Part shown: positions 34,816 to 42,861 of the stretch, piece after piece
Position numbering within the stretch: the first letter of the stretch is position 1
Layout: every line of letters begins with the position of its first letter
Source of the DNA: an uncultured Collinsella sp.
Lineage (GTDB): Bacteria; Actinomycetota; Coriobacteriia; Coriobacteriales; Coriobacteriaceae
Assembly: GCA_959020715.1 (NCBI GenBank)
Contig: CAUESV010000001.1
Location: 186,001 to 250,000, forward strand
DNA: 64,000 nucleotides
Reading direction: 5' to 3'
The notes under the pieces: generated by a model
What the model was told of the DNA's origin: nothing
Database searches by the model: none
Seen by the model: the letters and a program-made list of their open reading frames with translations, nothing else
Made by a program: the position numbers and the translations under genes

Positions 34816-35402
34816 GCGCGGCCTTTGACCTGGTCCTTTTTAGGCGTGATGAGGTTGGAGACTGCTTTATACACCGCCAGCGTCAACACCGAGTTAAGCA
34901 CGGTCTTGATAAGGTTGAACGGCAGTACGGCAGGAATCATGAGCGGGGCGATCGCATCGACCGAGCCATACCAGAACCAAACGCCAATGGTAAGGTTTGC
35001 GACCATAGACAGCGCCGTAGCGGCAATGACGCCGAGCACCAGGCCAATCACGGCACCCTTATAGGTGTGCATCTTCTGGTAGACGATAGCCGCGGGCAGA
35101 ATGTAGCCCAGCGTGGCAACCAAGTTCATAAGCGCGCCGACCCAGTCACCCGTGGTGAGCGCATGGATAACGATAGCCATAGCGGCAACAGCGGTACCGG
35201 CACCGGGTCCATATGCAAACCCGCACACCATCGCCGGCACCAGCGACGGGTCATAGGTCAAAAACGGCGCCGAAGGAAGGATGGGCAGCTGCACGTACAT
35301 AAACAGGGCGCCCAGGGCGCACATCAGCGCCATGGTAACGAGCTGTTTGGTGCTCCACCTATTCGTGTTCTCAAAATGGATATGCTGCGACTGTTCAGAC
35401 AT
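34812..35402 (-). CDS. ribU: ECF transporter substrate-binding subunit RibU (riboflavin)
   Basis: A 196-residue S-component with about six helices; the first carries the TKQLVTMALMCALGALFMYVQ segment that bears the Ala-rich docking motif. The FMN riboswitch directly upstream identifies the substrate as riboflavin; the protein alone would be harder to assign. ATG 35402 with AGGTGAT six bases before is preferred to an upstream ATG that lies at the edge of the riboswitch. It overlaps ecfA by 4 bases, giving a dedicated three-gene transporter. Confidence 0.88.
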   Translation of the reverse strand: MSEQSQHIHFENTNRWSTKQLVTMALMCALGALFMYVQLPILPSAPFLTYDPSLVPAMVCGFAYGPGAGTAVAAMAIVIHALTTGDWVGALMNLVATLGYILPAAIVYQKMHTYKGAVIGLVLGVIAATALSMVANLTIGVWFWYGSVDAIAPLMIPAVLPFNLIKTVLNSVLTLAVYKAVSNLITPKKDQVKGRA

Positions 35403-35420
35403 AAGATCACCTGCCTCTTT

Positions 35421-35593
35421 CATCCGGACTCTAACCGTTGGTACTGGGATCTCACCAGTTCAGCCGGCATGCGAACCAACACACGCACGGGTCGCGGACT
35501 CATCGGCTCGGTCGCAGACACCTCGCCTGCGCCACGGCACCCCTTTGGCACCGTCCGATTTACCGCCAGTGGGGAATTTCACCCCGCCCTGAA
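35421..35593 (-). promoter_or_regulatory. FMN riboswitch (RFN element)
   Basis: On the minus strand the leader contains the conserved RFN blocks in order: TTCAGGGCGGGGTGAAATTC, CCCCACTGGCGGT, GCCGATGAGTCCGCGACCCG, CTGGTGAGATCCCAGTACC, and the closing TTAGAGTCCGGATGA. The last block ends 19 bases before the ribU start, next to its ribosome site, which suggests control of translation or of early termination. FMN should switch off riboflavin uptake. Confidence 0.95.
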
Positions 35594-35788
35594 ACAGCAA
35601 TTGCAAGTTTAGCACGAGCAATCGCTCGCGCAAGTATGCCAAGGGTAATTTGTGGCGGGGAAACGGAAACGGAATGGAGATGCGCCCCGTTTTCCGCAAT
35701 CATCAATCCACCGACGCACCCAATGCTCCGCACCGCGCAGTAGTATGAAGGAGGTCACTGCGCAACCCGCGTATGTCAGGAGAACAAA

Positions 35789-37726
35789 TTGGCAGTAAAA
35801 CTTGATCTCGGGAAAGCTCTGTCCCAAGCCGCCCAAGCCGCCGGTGAGATGGCAAAAGACGCATCGGCGGCCATCGAGTCCGCCGCCAAAGGCGCCACGA
35901 ATGCAGCTGAGGGCGCGGGAAACGTTATCGTCGATACGGCCACCTCGGCATCCGAGGCCATCGGCAGCGCCATGTGCTCGGTTGCGGAAGGTATGTCGAG
36001 TGCCGGCGAGCAAATTGCGTCGTCCGATGCAGGCAAAACGATTACAGGGGCCGCGAACGCGGTAGGCGGAATTGCCATCGGTGCCGCCGTAGATCTGGCC
36101 CAAGGAGCATCGTCCCTTGCGTCCGACGCGGCGTCGACCGTGGAGGGCGGGATCAATGCCATCAAGGAGAACTCATTCTCCGCGCGACTCCGCAGGGCAC
36201 GCATCAAGGGTTTCCGTGACGGAATCAAGCAGGGCGCCTACCTTGCGGGAGAGAAGCGACACAATTTCATCTACGCATATGTGGCAACGCTCTGCTTCCT
36301 GATGCGCTGCGACGGCGACTTCTCCCAAGAGGAGCAGAAGTGGCTCGAGGAGGGTCTCGATTACCTCAAGCTGGACGGCGGCCTCCCAAATAACGTCAAG
36401 ACAAAGGTGCAGGTCATCGCTGATGACAAGGGTTTGTCCTTCGACCAAGTCAAGGACTGCTTGGACAACGTTAGCATCGTGTCGCTGGACTCCATAGCCG
36501 AGCAGTTGCAAGTCGCCGCGGCGGCGGACGGCCAGGTGACAGAAGAAGAGGAGCATGCCTGCAGGCTCTTTGCCGACTATATGGCGGCGAGGGTGGCATG
36601 CATGGCCGTTGACGAGAGCAGGGCCGAACAGGCAGTCGAAAAGTCCGTCCGCGAGTACGGCGAGAACCTTCAGCGCATCGACCGGGAGTTCAAGGAGCGG
36701 ACGCGACTGCAGGATGCTGACGCGGCCTTCGTCATCGCCGCAACCATGCTTCAAGTCGCCCGCATTCTTATCATCAACTCACTGACGGAGGTCGAGCGTG
36801 CCGGAGCGGGCAACGTAAAAGAACACGCTCTGCACGACTTCCAAAGCCGTGTCTTCTCTGGTTTCGATGACAGGATGCCACGGGAATCGAACCATCTGTT
36901 CGCCTCAAAACATCATATTCTTAATTCACGTGGAGTGCCCTACGACGCGACACGCTACGAGGGAGAAAACATCGGACTCTTCAAGGGCGCAAACCACCGG
37001 TTCGCGACCCTCGGCCACGACCCAGTGCTCGGTCTCGTGTTCGGAACATCTAACATCATGACCAACAGCATCACCTGCGTTAAAGACGCCAACTTTTTTG
37101 GTATTGGTGCACGAATTCCCGCAACCTACTCGGTCTCCTATGACGCCTTTGGGAAAAATCCGCGGATTGGGGCGCCCGCTGGGACTGTAGAGATGCTGGT
37201 TGCGGCGGGAAGACGCGTCGTGAGCGAACCGGATGCCGCCGCGGCTGCTCTAATCAAGCAGCTAATCCACATCGGCACAGACCTGTACACGCCTTGCGGG
37301 ATACAGATCCCATTCGCCAATCTCATCCTCGACAAAACACATACCGAGGCGCTTACCAAATACGTCAGCACCGGCGATGTGCTGAAGGTCGGCGCGCAGG
37401 CAGGTATGGCCGCGCTTATCAACTGGTTGATAGCGGCACTTCACGGGTGCTCGCTTATATTCAAGGACGACGGATCTGATTACTGCACCGAGTTGTACCA
37501 AGCACGTACCAGGAAGATCATCCTCCTGTCCGATACCATCGCAACTTCAAGCAGCGTCATACGGGCGTTAATCAAAGAGAATCCCAAGTGTCTCGACCTC
37601 GGAGGCGCAGCAATACTCGTCTACCGACTGTTCTCGGACGCGCGTTTCATTGCTAAGCTCAAAGAAGAGTACGTACAATCGGAGCTCAATAAAATCTATA
37701 ACGAGCGAGCAAAAGGGCTGCTCTGA
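35789..37726 (+). CDS. Large TerB-like domain protein of unknown function
   Basis: A 645-residue protein on the plus strand, against its neighbours. Residues 1-130 are Ala/Ser-rich with repeating amphipathic segments (MAKDASAAIESAAKGATNAA) and no membrane anchor. Residues about 165-285 resemble a TerB fold: helices around LCFLMRCDGDFSQEEQKWLEEG and AAAADGQVTEEEEHACRLF carry acidic D-x-x-x-x-x-E motifs twice. The last 350 residues are not recognised; they contain GHDPVLGLVFGTSNIMTN, which looks like a conserved motif, and long hydrophobic helices. The start is TTG with AGGAG six bases upstream. Possibly stress- or defence-related; function unknown. Confidence 0.75.
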   Translation: MAVKLDLGKALSQAAQAAGEMAKDASAAIESAAKGATNAAEGAGNVIVDTATSASEAIGSAMCSVAEGMSSAGEQIASSDAGKTITGAANAVGGIAIGAAVDLAQGASSLASDAASTVEGGINAIKENSFSARLRRARIKGFRDGIKQGAYLAGEKRHNFIYAYVATLCFLMRCDGDFSQEEQKWLEEGLDYLKLDGGLPNNVKTKVQVIADDKGLSFDQVKDCLDNVSIVSLDSIAEQLQVAAAADGQVTEEEEHACRLFADYMAARVACMAVDESRAEQAVEKSVREYGENLQRIDREFKERTRLQDADAAFVIAATMLQVARILIINSLTEVERAGAGNVKEHALHDFQSRVFSGFDDRMPRESNHLFASKHHILNSRGVPYDATRYEGENIGLFKGANHRFATLGHDPVLGLVFGTSNIMTNSITCVKDANFFGIGARIPATYSVSYDAFGKNPRIGAPAGTVEMLVAAGRRVVSEPDAAAAALIKQLIHIGTDLYTPCGIQIPFANLILDKTHTEALTKYVSTGDVLKVGAQAGMAALINWLIAALHGCSLIFKDDGSDYCTELYQARTRKIILLSDTIATSSSVIRALIKENPKCLDLGGAAILVYRLFSDARFIAKLKEEYVQSELNKIYNERAKGLL

Positions 37727-37805
37727 TTCCTTGGCGCCCTTCCTCTTTCATCACCATTCAAACAAAGCGGAAAGCGCCTCATTAAATAAAGACATCGGCA
37801 CAAAA

Positions 37806-37850
37806 AGGACCCCTTGTCCGCGGCTCCAAAGGAGCAGGACAAGGGGTCCT
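37806..37850 (-). terminator. Terminator of groES-groEL
   Basis: A perfect 14-bp stem (AGGACCCCTTGTCC and its complement) with a small inner GCTCC / GGAGC hairpin, followed on the minus strand by TTTTTGTGC. It lies 79 bases after the groEL stop and faces the end of the plus-strand TerB-like gene, where it may also work. Confidence 0.88.
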
Positions 37851-37928
37851 AATCTATCCGAGGACGTTCCGGAGAGAAGCCCCGTCCCGCCCCCGGATTC
37901 CCGGTGGGAGTTCTAGACCTTGTCGGCC

Positions 37929-39566
37929 TTAGTACATACCGCCGCCCTGCTGACCAGCGGTGGCAGCAGCGATAGCGTCCTCAAGCTGAGTGTTCTTGGG
38001 CACATCGGAGACGGTGGCCTCGGTGATGAGGATCAGGCTGGCGACAGAAGCAGCGTTCTGAAGGGTGACGCGGCTGACCTTGACGGGGTCGAGGACGCCC
38101 ATCTCGATCATGTCGCCCCACTCGCCGTTGGCAGAGTTGAGACCCTGGCCGGCAGGCAGCTCGGCAACCTTGTCGACCACGACGGCGCCCTCAAAGCCAG
38201 CGTTCTTGGCGATGGTAGCGACCGGAGCGGTCAGAGCCTTCTTGACGATGTCGACGCCGATCTTCTCCTCGGGGTCGTCGATCTCGACAGCGTCGAGCGC
38301 AGGAGCAGCGTCCATGAAGGCGACGCCGCCACCGGCGACAATGCCCTCCTCGACAGCAGCGCGGGTAGCCTGCAGGGCATCCTCGACGCGGTGCTTGATC
38401 TCCTTGAGCTCGGACTCGGTAGCAGCGCCGACCTTGATGACGGCAACGCCACCGGAGAGCTTGGCCAGGCGCTCCTGGAGCTTCTCGCGGTCGAAGTCAG
38501 AGGTGGTGTTCTCCATCTCACCCTTGATCTGAGCGATACGAGCGTCGATGGCCTCCTTGGAGCCAGCGCCGCCGACGACGACGGTGTTGTCCTTGGAGAT
38601 GGTGACGGACTTAGCGGTACCGAGCATATCTGCGGTGATGTCAGCGACCTTCACGCCCAGCTCGTCCAGGGCAGCCTGGCCACCGGTGAGGACGGCGATG
38701 TCCTCGAGGATGCGCTTGCGGCGATCGCCGTAGCCCGGGGCCTTGACGGCGCAGACGTTGAGGGCGCCACGAATCTTGTTGAGGACCAGGGTAGGCAGAG
38801 CCTCGCCGTCGATGTCCTCAGCGATGATGAGCAGGCCACGGCCAGCGCGCTGGACAGCTTCGAGAACAGGCATAATGTCCTGGACGCTGGAAATCTTCTG
38901 GTCGGTGATGAGGATGTACGGATCCTTCATCACGGCCTCCATGCGGTCGTTGTCCGTGACGAAGTAAGCGGAGACGTAGCCCTTGTCGAACTGCATGCCC
39001 TCGACGGTGTCGATGGTGATGTCGAACGTCTGGGAATCCTCGACGGTGATGACGCCGTCCTTGCCCACGACCTCCATGGCCTCGGCGATCTTCTCGCCGA
39101 CCTCGGGGTCACCGGCAGAGATGGTACCGACGGAAGCGATCTGCTCCTTGGTCTCGACCGGCTTGGCCTGCTTCTTCATCTCGGCGACGGCGGCGTTGAC
39201 AGCCTTGTCGATGCCGCGACGGATGGCCAGCGGGTTGGCGCCAGCGGCGACGTTGCGCAGACCGTCGTTGACGATGGCCTGGGCGAGCAGGGTTGCGGTG
39301 GTGGTGCCGTCACCCACGGTGTCGTTGGTCTTGGTGGCGACCTCCTTCACCAGCTGAGCGCCCATGTTCTCGATGTTGTCCTCGAGCTCGATCTCCTTAG
39401 CGACGGAAACGCCGTCGTTGGTGATGGTCGGGGCACCGAACGTGCGCTGCAGCGCAACGTAGCGGCCCTTGGGGCCCATGGTAACGGTAACGGCGTCGGC
39501 CAGGGTGTTGACGCCCTTGGCGAGCTTAGCGCGGGCATCGGTGTTGAACGTAATGTTCTTTGCCAT
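37929..39566 (-). CDS. groEL: Chaperonin GroEL
   Basis: A 545-residue chaperonin subunit, full length. It starts AKNITFNTDARAKLAKGV, has the ATP loop near VTVTMGPKGRYVAL, VGDGTTTATLLAQ (catalytic Asp), and AAVEEGIVAGGGVAFMDAAP, and ends with a GGM-type tail (AGQQGGGMY). ATG 39566 is chosen over an in-frame start 17 codons upstream; GGAGG lies 12 bases before. Second gene of groES-groEL; a hairpin with a near-perfect GTCGCCGCA / TGCGGCGAC stem lies between the two. Confidence 0.97.
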   Translation of the reverse strand: MAKNITFNTDARAKLAKGVNTLADAVTVTMGPKGRYVALQRTFGAPTITNDGVSVAKEIELEDNIENMGAQLVKEVATKTNDTVGDGTTTATLLAQAIVNDGLRNVAAGANPLAIRRGIDKAVNAAVAEMKKQAKPVETKEQIASVGTISAGDPEVGEKIAEAMEVVGKDGVITVEDSQTFDITIDTVEGMQFDKGYVSAYFVTDNDRMEAVMKDPYILITDQKISSVQDIMPVLEAVQRAGRGLLIIAEDIDGEALPTLVLNKIRGALNVCAVKAPGYGDRRKRILEDIAVLTGGQAALDELGVKVADITADMLGTAKSVTISKDNTVVVGGAGSKEAIDARIAQIKGEMENTTSDFDREKLQERLAKLSGGVAVIKVGAATESELKEIKHRVEDALQATRAAVEEGIVAGGGVAFMDAAPALDAVEIDDPEEKIGVDIVKKALTAPVATIAKNAGFEGAVVVDKVAELPAGQGLNSANGEWGDMIEMGVLDPVKVSRVTLQNAASVASLILITEATVSDVPKNTQLEDAIAAATAGQQGGGMY

Positions 39567-39665
39567 AGTGGGTAATCCTCCAAAAGAAATAAGACTCGCG
39601 TCGCCGCACCGAGTCATTTGCGGCGAGCGCGTTCAAAGGACGAATCGTGCGATTCCGGCTGAGGC

Positions 39666-39959
39666 TTAGGCCTCGACGACGGCGTAGATGTCGTCGGCGC
39701 GCATCAGCAGATACTTCTCGCCGTCGACCTTGACCTCGTTGCCACCGAACTTACCGTAGATGACAACGTCGCCAACCTTGACGTCCATGGGGATGCGATC
39801 GCCCTTGTCGTTGACCTTACCGGCGCCAACGGCAACGATGGTGCCGCGCTGCGGCTTCTCCTGAGCGTTGCTGGCGATGTACAGACCAGAGGCGGTCTTC
39901 TGCTCGGCCTCGTCGGGCTTGACCAGGACGCGATCTGCAAGCGGCTTCAAAGACGACAT
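39666..39959 (-). CDS. groES: Co-chaperonin GroES
   Basis: A 97-residue co-chaperonin forming the heptameric lid of GroEL. It begins SSLKPLADRVLVKPDEAEQ; the mobile loop is TASGLYIASNAQEKPQ, and DVVIYGKFGGNEVKVDGEKYL ends the core. GGAGG before ATG 39959 fixes the start. A perfect 8-bp hairpin (39981-40001) stands directly before the ribosome site. No CIRCE element (TTAGCACTC dyad) was found upstream, so HrcA control is not supported by this sequence. Confidence 0.96.
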   Translation of the reverse strand: MSSLKPLADRVLVKPDEAEQKTASGLYIASNAQEKPQRGTIVAVGAGKVNDKGDRIPMDVKVGDVVIYGKFGGNEVKVDGEKYLLMRADDIYAVVEA

Positions 39960-39980
39960 GCTTGTTTCCTCCTTTTTGGG

Positions 39981-40001
39981 CCGCACGGTTGAGCCGTGCG
40001 G
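39981..40001 (-). promoter_or_regulatory. Hairpin next to the groES ribosome-binding site
   Basis: CCGCACGG pairs with CCGTGCGG around a 5-base loop; the next bases on the minus strand are the AAAAAGGAGG ribosome site. It may stabilise the leader or modulate translation. It does not itself cover the ribosome site. Confidence 0.45.
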
Positions 40002-40173
40002 GTTTCCCTACTTCGTTTGCGTACGCGTTGAATGGTACCCACGAATGGCGGGTTATACAACACGGAGTCAAAAAATCTTATTTTTTGGCACTTAGATTTT
40101 CTGAATGCCGGGGGATAACTTAGCAGTGGCTCCCGGGGCGGACCGGAGGGCATGAAGTTTTAGCGCGGCAACT

Positions 40174-40201
40174 TTGTGAATCAGCTTCTCAAGACTACAA
40201 T
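40174..40201 (+). promoter_or_regulatory. Sigma-A-type promoter for the HDCxGxxC small protein
   Basis: TTGTGA (40174-40179) and TACAAT (40196-40201) are spaced by 16 bases, 42 bases before the ATG at 40244. It is the only well-formed plus-strand promoter seen in the groES upstream region. Confidence 0.5.
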
Positions 40202-40243
40202 CCTCCAGATGAAATATGCCCAGATGAGAGGAAGGGAGGGCAG

Positions 40244-40612
40244 ATGACTGATGAGCTGAGCACCTCGGCATGGCGCGATATAGCACAGAATCGCGATGCA
40301 CGCGACTCCATGCCGCCCGTTCGCACTCGCCTGCTCGCCCTGGCTCTCGTCTTCGCCCTTCTCGCGGTAACCATCCTCTCCCCCATCGCAGCCGCCCATG
40401 AGTTGCATCATGACTGCACCGGCGCGGGCTGCGCCATCTGCGCCGAGCTCGCCGGCAATCTGTCGATCGCCCGTGGCGGCGACACCGTCCCCGTGGGCGC
40501 GACATCGTTCATCACCCTCTTGCTGATCTCCGCCCTAGCCGTCATCGGCACCGAGCGATCTTCATATGCCCCGGTCACCCTATTATCCCTCAGGGTCCGT
40601 CTGGACGATTAA
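40244..40612 (+). CDS. Small membrane protein with HELHHDCTGxGCAIC motif
   Basis: A 122-residue protein. Residues 27-52 form a membrane or signal segment ending in AAA, followed by HELHHDCTGAGCAICAEL, a His/Cys-rich patch that looks like a metal site, then a second membrane segment. GGAGGG precedes the ATG. Small proteins with an HxCxGxxCxxC patch after the first helix occur in many Gram-positive bacteria without an assigned role. It stands 98 bases before the LTA-synthase-like gene and is probably co-transcribed with it. Function unknown; extracytoplasmic metal binding is an inference. Confidence 0.7.
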   Translation: MTDELSTSAWRDIAQNRDARDSMPPVRTRLLALALVFALLAVTILSPIAAAHELHHDCTGAGCAICAELAGNLSIARGGDTVPVGATSFITLLLISALAVIGTERSSYAPVTLLSLRVRLDD

Positions 40613-40710
40613 CGGCTCCCAATCGAATCAAATAGCTACCGCGTGCCACAGCGGCATCGCCTTCGGCCGTCGGCACCCCGGCGCAACCGTTTTCAATTCA
40701 GGAGCAATCT

Positions 40711-42741
40711 ATGACCGACCATCCCTACCCCCGTACGCTGGCAACGATCGGCGGCGCATCGATATGCTCGATGCTCGCCCTCGAGCTGCCCTCCAACCAT
40801 GAACTATGGAAGATGCGGCCCGGACCGGCACTTTTGGAGCTTTTGCTCATCTTCTGCTTCTTGTGCCTGTTGTTCTATCTGCCGCACCGCCGTAAGACCC
40901 CCGCAATCGTGGGCATCGCTGCGCTTGCCAGCATCGGTATCGCCGAGTACTTCGTAATCACGTTCAAATCGATGCCCATCCAACCCGGAGACCTGTTCGC
41001 CCTCTCGACCGCTGCGACGGTCGCCGGCAGCTACACCTATGAGCTCAGCACTTTCTGCTTCATGGGGCTTGCCGCCGCGGCCTTGGGAATCGCGCTTATC
41101 GTCCTCATTCCGCGTGATGCATGTGGGCGACCGCCGCGCCGCGCATCGGAAACGTCCCCCGAGCCCATCGACCATGCGATGTCTGCGTCCTTGAAATCGA
41201 AGGACCCAAAGGCGTCTCCGGCAACCGAGGGGACATCGACAGCGCCGAGGGAGCATCCAGTCGCAACCAAATCCAAACTCCCCCTCTCCGTCGACCGTCG
41301 TACCGCACTTGTTGCCGGAGCCGTGCTGGGGGCGCAGGCCTTCATCAGCTATTACGACACCTTGGGCATCAAGCTTCATACCTGGAAGCCCCTCGAAAGC
41401 TATTACAGTCAGGGGTTTCTCCCCACCTTTATTTCGAGCGCGCAAAAAATGGTGCCGCCTAAACCCAAGCACTACAAGAGCGGTGAGGCCTCGGCGATCA
41501 TCAAACGCCTTGCCGCGCGCTGGAACGCGGGCACGAACGGCATCGCCGACCCTTCCCGTGCCGCTGCCGTCGAACAGTTTGACCAGCTCAAGCCCTCAGT
41601 CATCTGCATCATGAACGAGTCCTTCGCCGACCTTTCAATCTTTAACGAACTAGGCTGTGGCTATAAGGGGCCCGAGCGCTTCAAAGCCATCGACAACGCG
41701 CTTCTGCAGGGAGTGAGCTACATGAGCGCCTTCGGTGCCGGCACCTGTAACAGCGAGTTCGAGTTCTTAACCGGACACTCCATGGCATTCCTGGGCGCTG
41801 GCGTCTACCCGTTCATGACCTACAACCTGGCCCCGAGCGAGAACCTCGCCCGTCAGTTCAAGAGACTCGGCTATCGCACCGTGGCCATGCACCCCAACCA
41901 CGCCACCAACTGGAATCGCGAGAACGTCTTCGCGGACATGGGATTCGACGAGTTCCTCTCGATCGAGGACTTCGCCGGCGCACCCGAGCTCTGCCGCAAG
42001 GTCACCGACGCCGCCACCTACGACAAGTGCCTCGAGGTACTAAAGCAGAGCGACCAGCCGATCTTCATCCACGACGTGACGATGCAAAACCACTCCGCCT
42101 ATGACACGGGCTTGGTGCCCACCGACCAGCAACTGCACCTTGCCGTCGAAGGTGTGTCCGACAAAGTTATCACCTGGACCAATGAATACTGCTCGCTCAT
42201 GGAAGCGTCCGATGCCGCCTTCGCCGCCTTCCTGGAAAAGCTGCGTGATCTCGACCGCCCCGTCGTCGTGGTGATGTACGGCGACCACCAGCCGTTCTTC
42301 ACCGACCGCTACAACGACCTCTACTTTACCGATGAGGACGATGCCACCCATACCGAGCGCATCTGGCAGACACGCTATGTGGTCTGGGCGAACTACGATG
42401 TCGCCGGCAACGCACAAACGAGTGGGGAACTCAACACAAGCATCAATAACGTCGGTGCACTCGCACTCAATGCCATCGGTGCCCCGCTCACCGCCTACCA
42501 ACGCGCACGCTTGCAAAACCGAGCGCACATGCCGGCGATAAACGTGGTGGGGGCGCAGGATGCGCACGGCGTTTGGTATACAGCCGAGGCCAAAAACGTT
42601 CCCGCCAAGACCGCTAATGCGCGCGATCGCCTGAACCGCATGCAATATCGTAAGCTCTTCGACCACGAAGGCTCGGTCTTTGCCACCCATAAGCAGGCGG
42701 CCGCCAACGAAACCGACCCCAACGCAGCTCCGGGAGCCTAG
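40711..42741 (+). CDS. LTA synthase-family sulfatase (phosphoglycerol transferase)
   Basis: A 676-residue membrane enzyme. About four or five helices fill residues 1-135, a hydrophilic disordered stretch with Pro/Ser/Lys follows to about 200, then one more helix and an extracellular sulfatase-fold domain. Metal and catalytic features are visible: MNESFADLS (Glu), GTCNSEFEFLTG with the Thr nucleophile near residue 345, MHPNHATNWNRE and MYGDHQPFF. The family polymerises glycerol phosphate from phosphatidylglycerol. CAGGAG precedes the ATG. The C-terminus is unusually long after the core. Confidence 0.87.
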   Translation: MTDHPYPRTLATIGGASICSMLALELPSNHELWKMRPGPALLELLLIFCFLCLLFYLPHRRKTPAIVGIAALASIGIAEYFVITFKSMPIQPGDLFALSTAATVAGSYTYELSTFCFMGLAAAALGIALIVLIPRDACGRPPRRASETSPEPIDHAMSASLKSKDPKASPATEGTSTAPREHPVATKSKLPLSVDRRTALVAGAVLGAQAFISYYDTLGIKLHTWKPLESYYSQGFLPTFISSAQKMVPPKPKHYKSGEASAIIKRLAARWNAGTNGIADPSRAAAVEQFDQLKPSVICIMNESFADLSIFNELGCGYKGPERFKAIDNALLQGVSYMSAFGAGTCNSEFEFLTGHSMAFLGAGVYPFMTYNLAPSENLARQFKRLGYRTVAMHPNHATNWNRENVFADMGFDEFLSIEDFAGAPELCRKVTDAATYDKCLEVLKQSDQPIFIHDVTMQNHSAYDTGLVPTDQQLHLAVEGVSDKVITWTNEYCSLMEASDAAFAAFLEKLRDLDRPVVVVMYGDHQPFFTDRYNDLYFTDEDDATHTERIWQTRYVVWANYDVAGNAQTSGELNTSINNVGALALNAIGAPLTAYQRARLQNRAHMPAINVVGAQDAHGVWYTAEAKNVPAKTANARDRLNRMQYRKLFDHEGSVFATHKQAAANETDPNAAPGA

Positions 42742-42861
42742 GGTTGACCAATCTCGGGCCCGGTATTCAGAAAAGTCAGTGCAGCAAAATGGCGATGCAG
42801 ATGGTGCGAACAAGAAAGGGGCACGTTGCTGAAACGTGCCCCTTATAGGTGGGGTATGGGG

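Noticed and set aside
35424..35593. Possible small gene in the ribU leader
   Set aside because: All conserved FMN riboswitch blocks are present in order, so the sequence is explained as RNA.
37920..39575. 551-codon plus-strand frame opposite groEL
   Set aside because: Composition is a mirror of GroEL codons (Leu/Asp/Gly/Val-rich, no motif). GroEL on the minus strand is certain.
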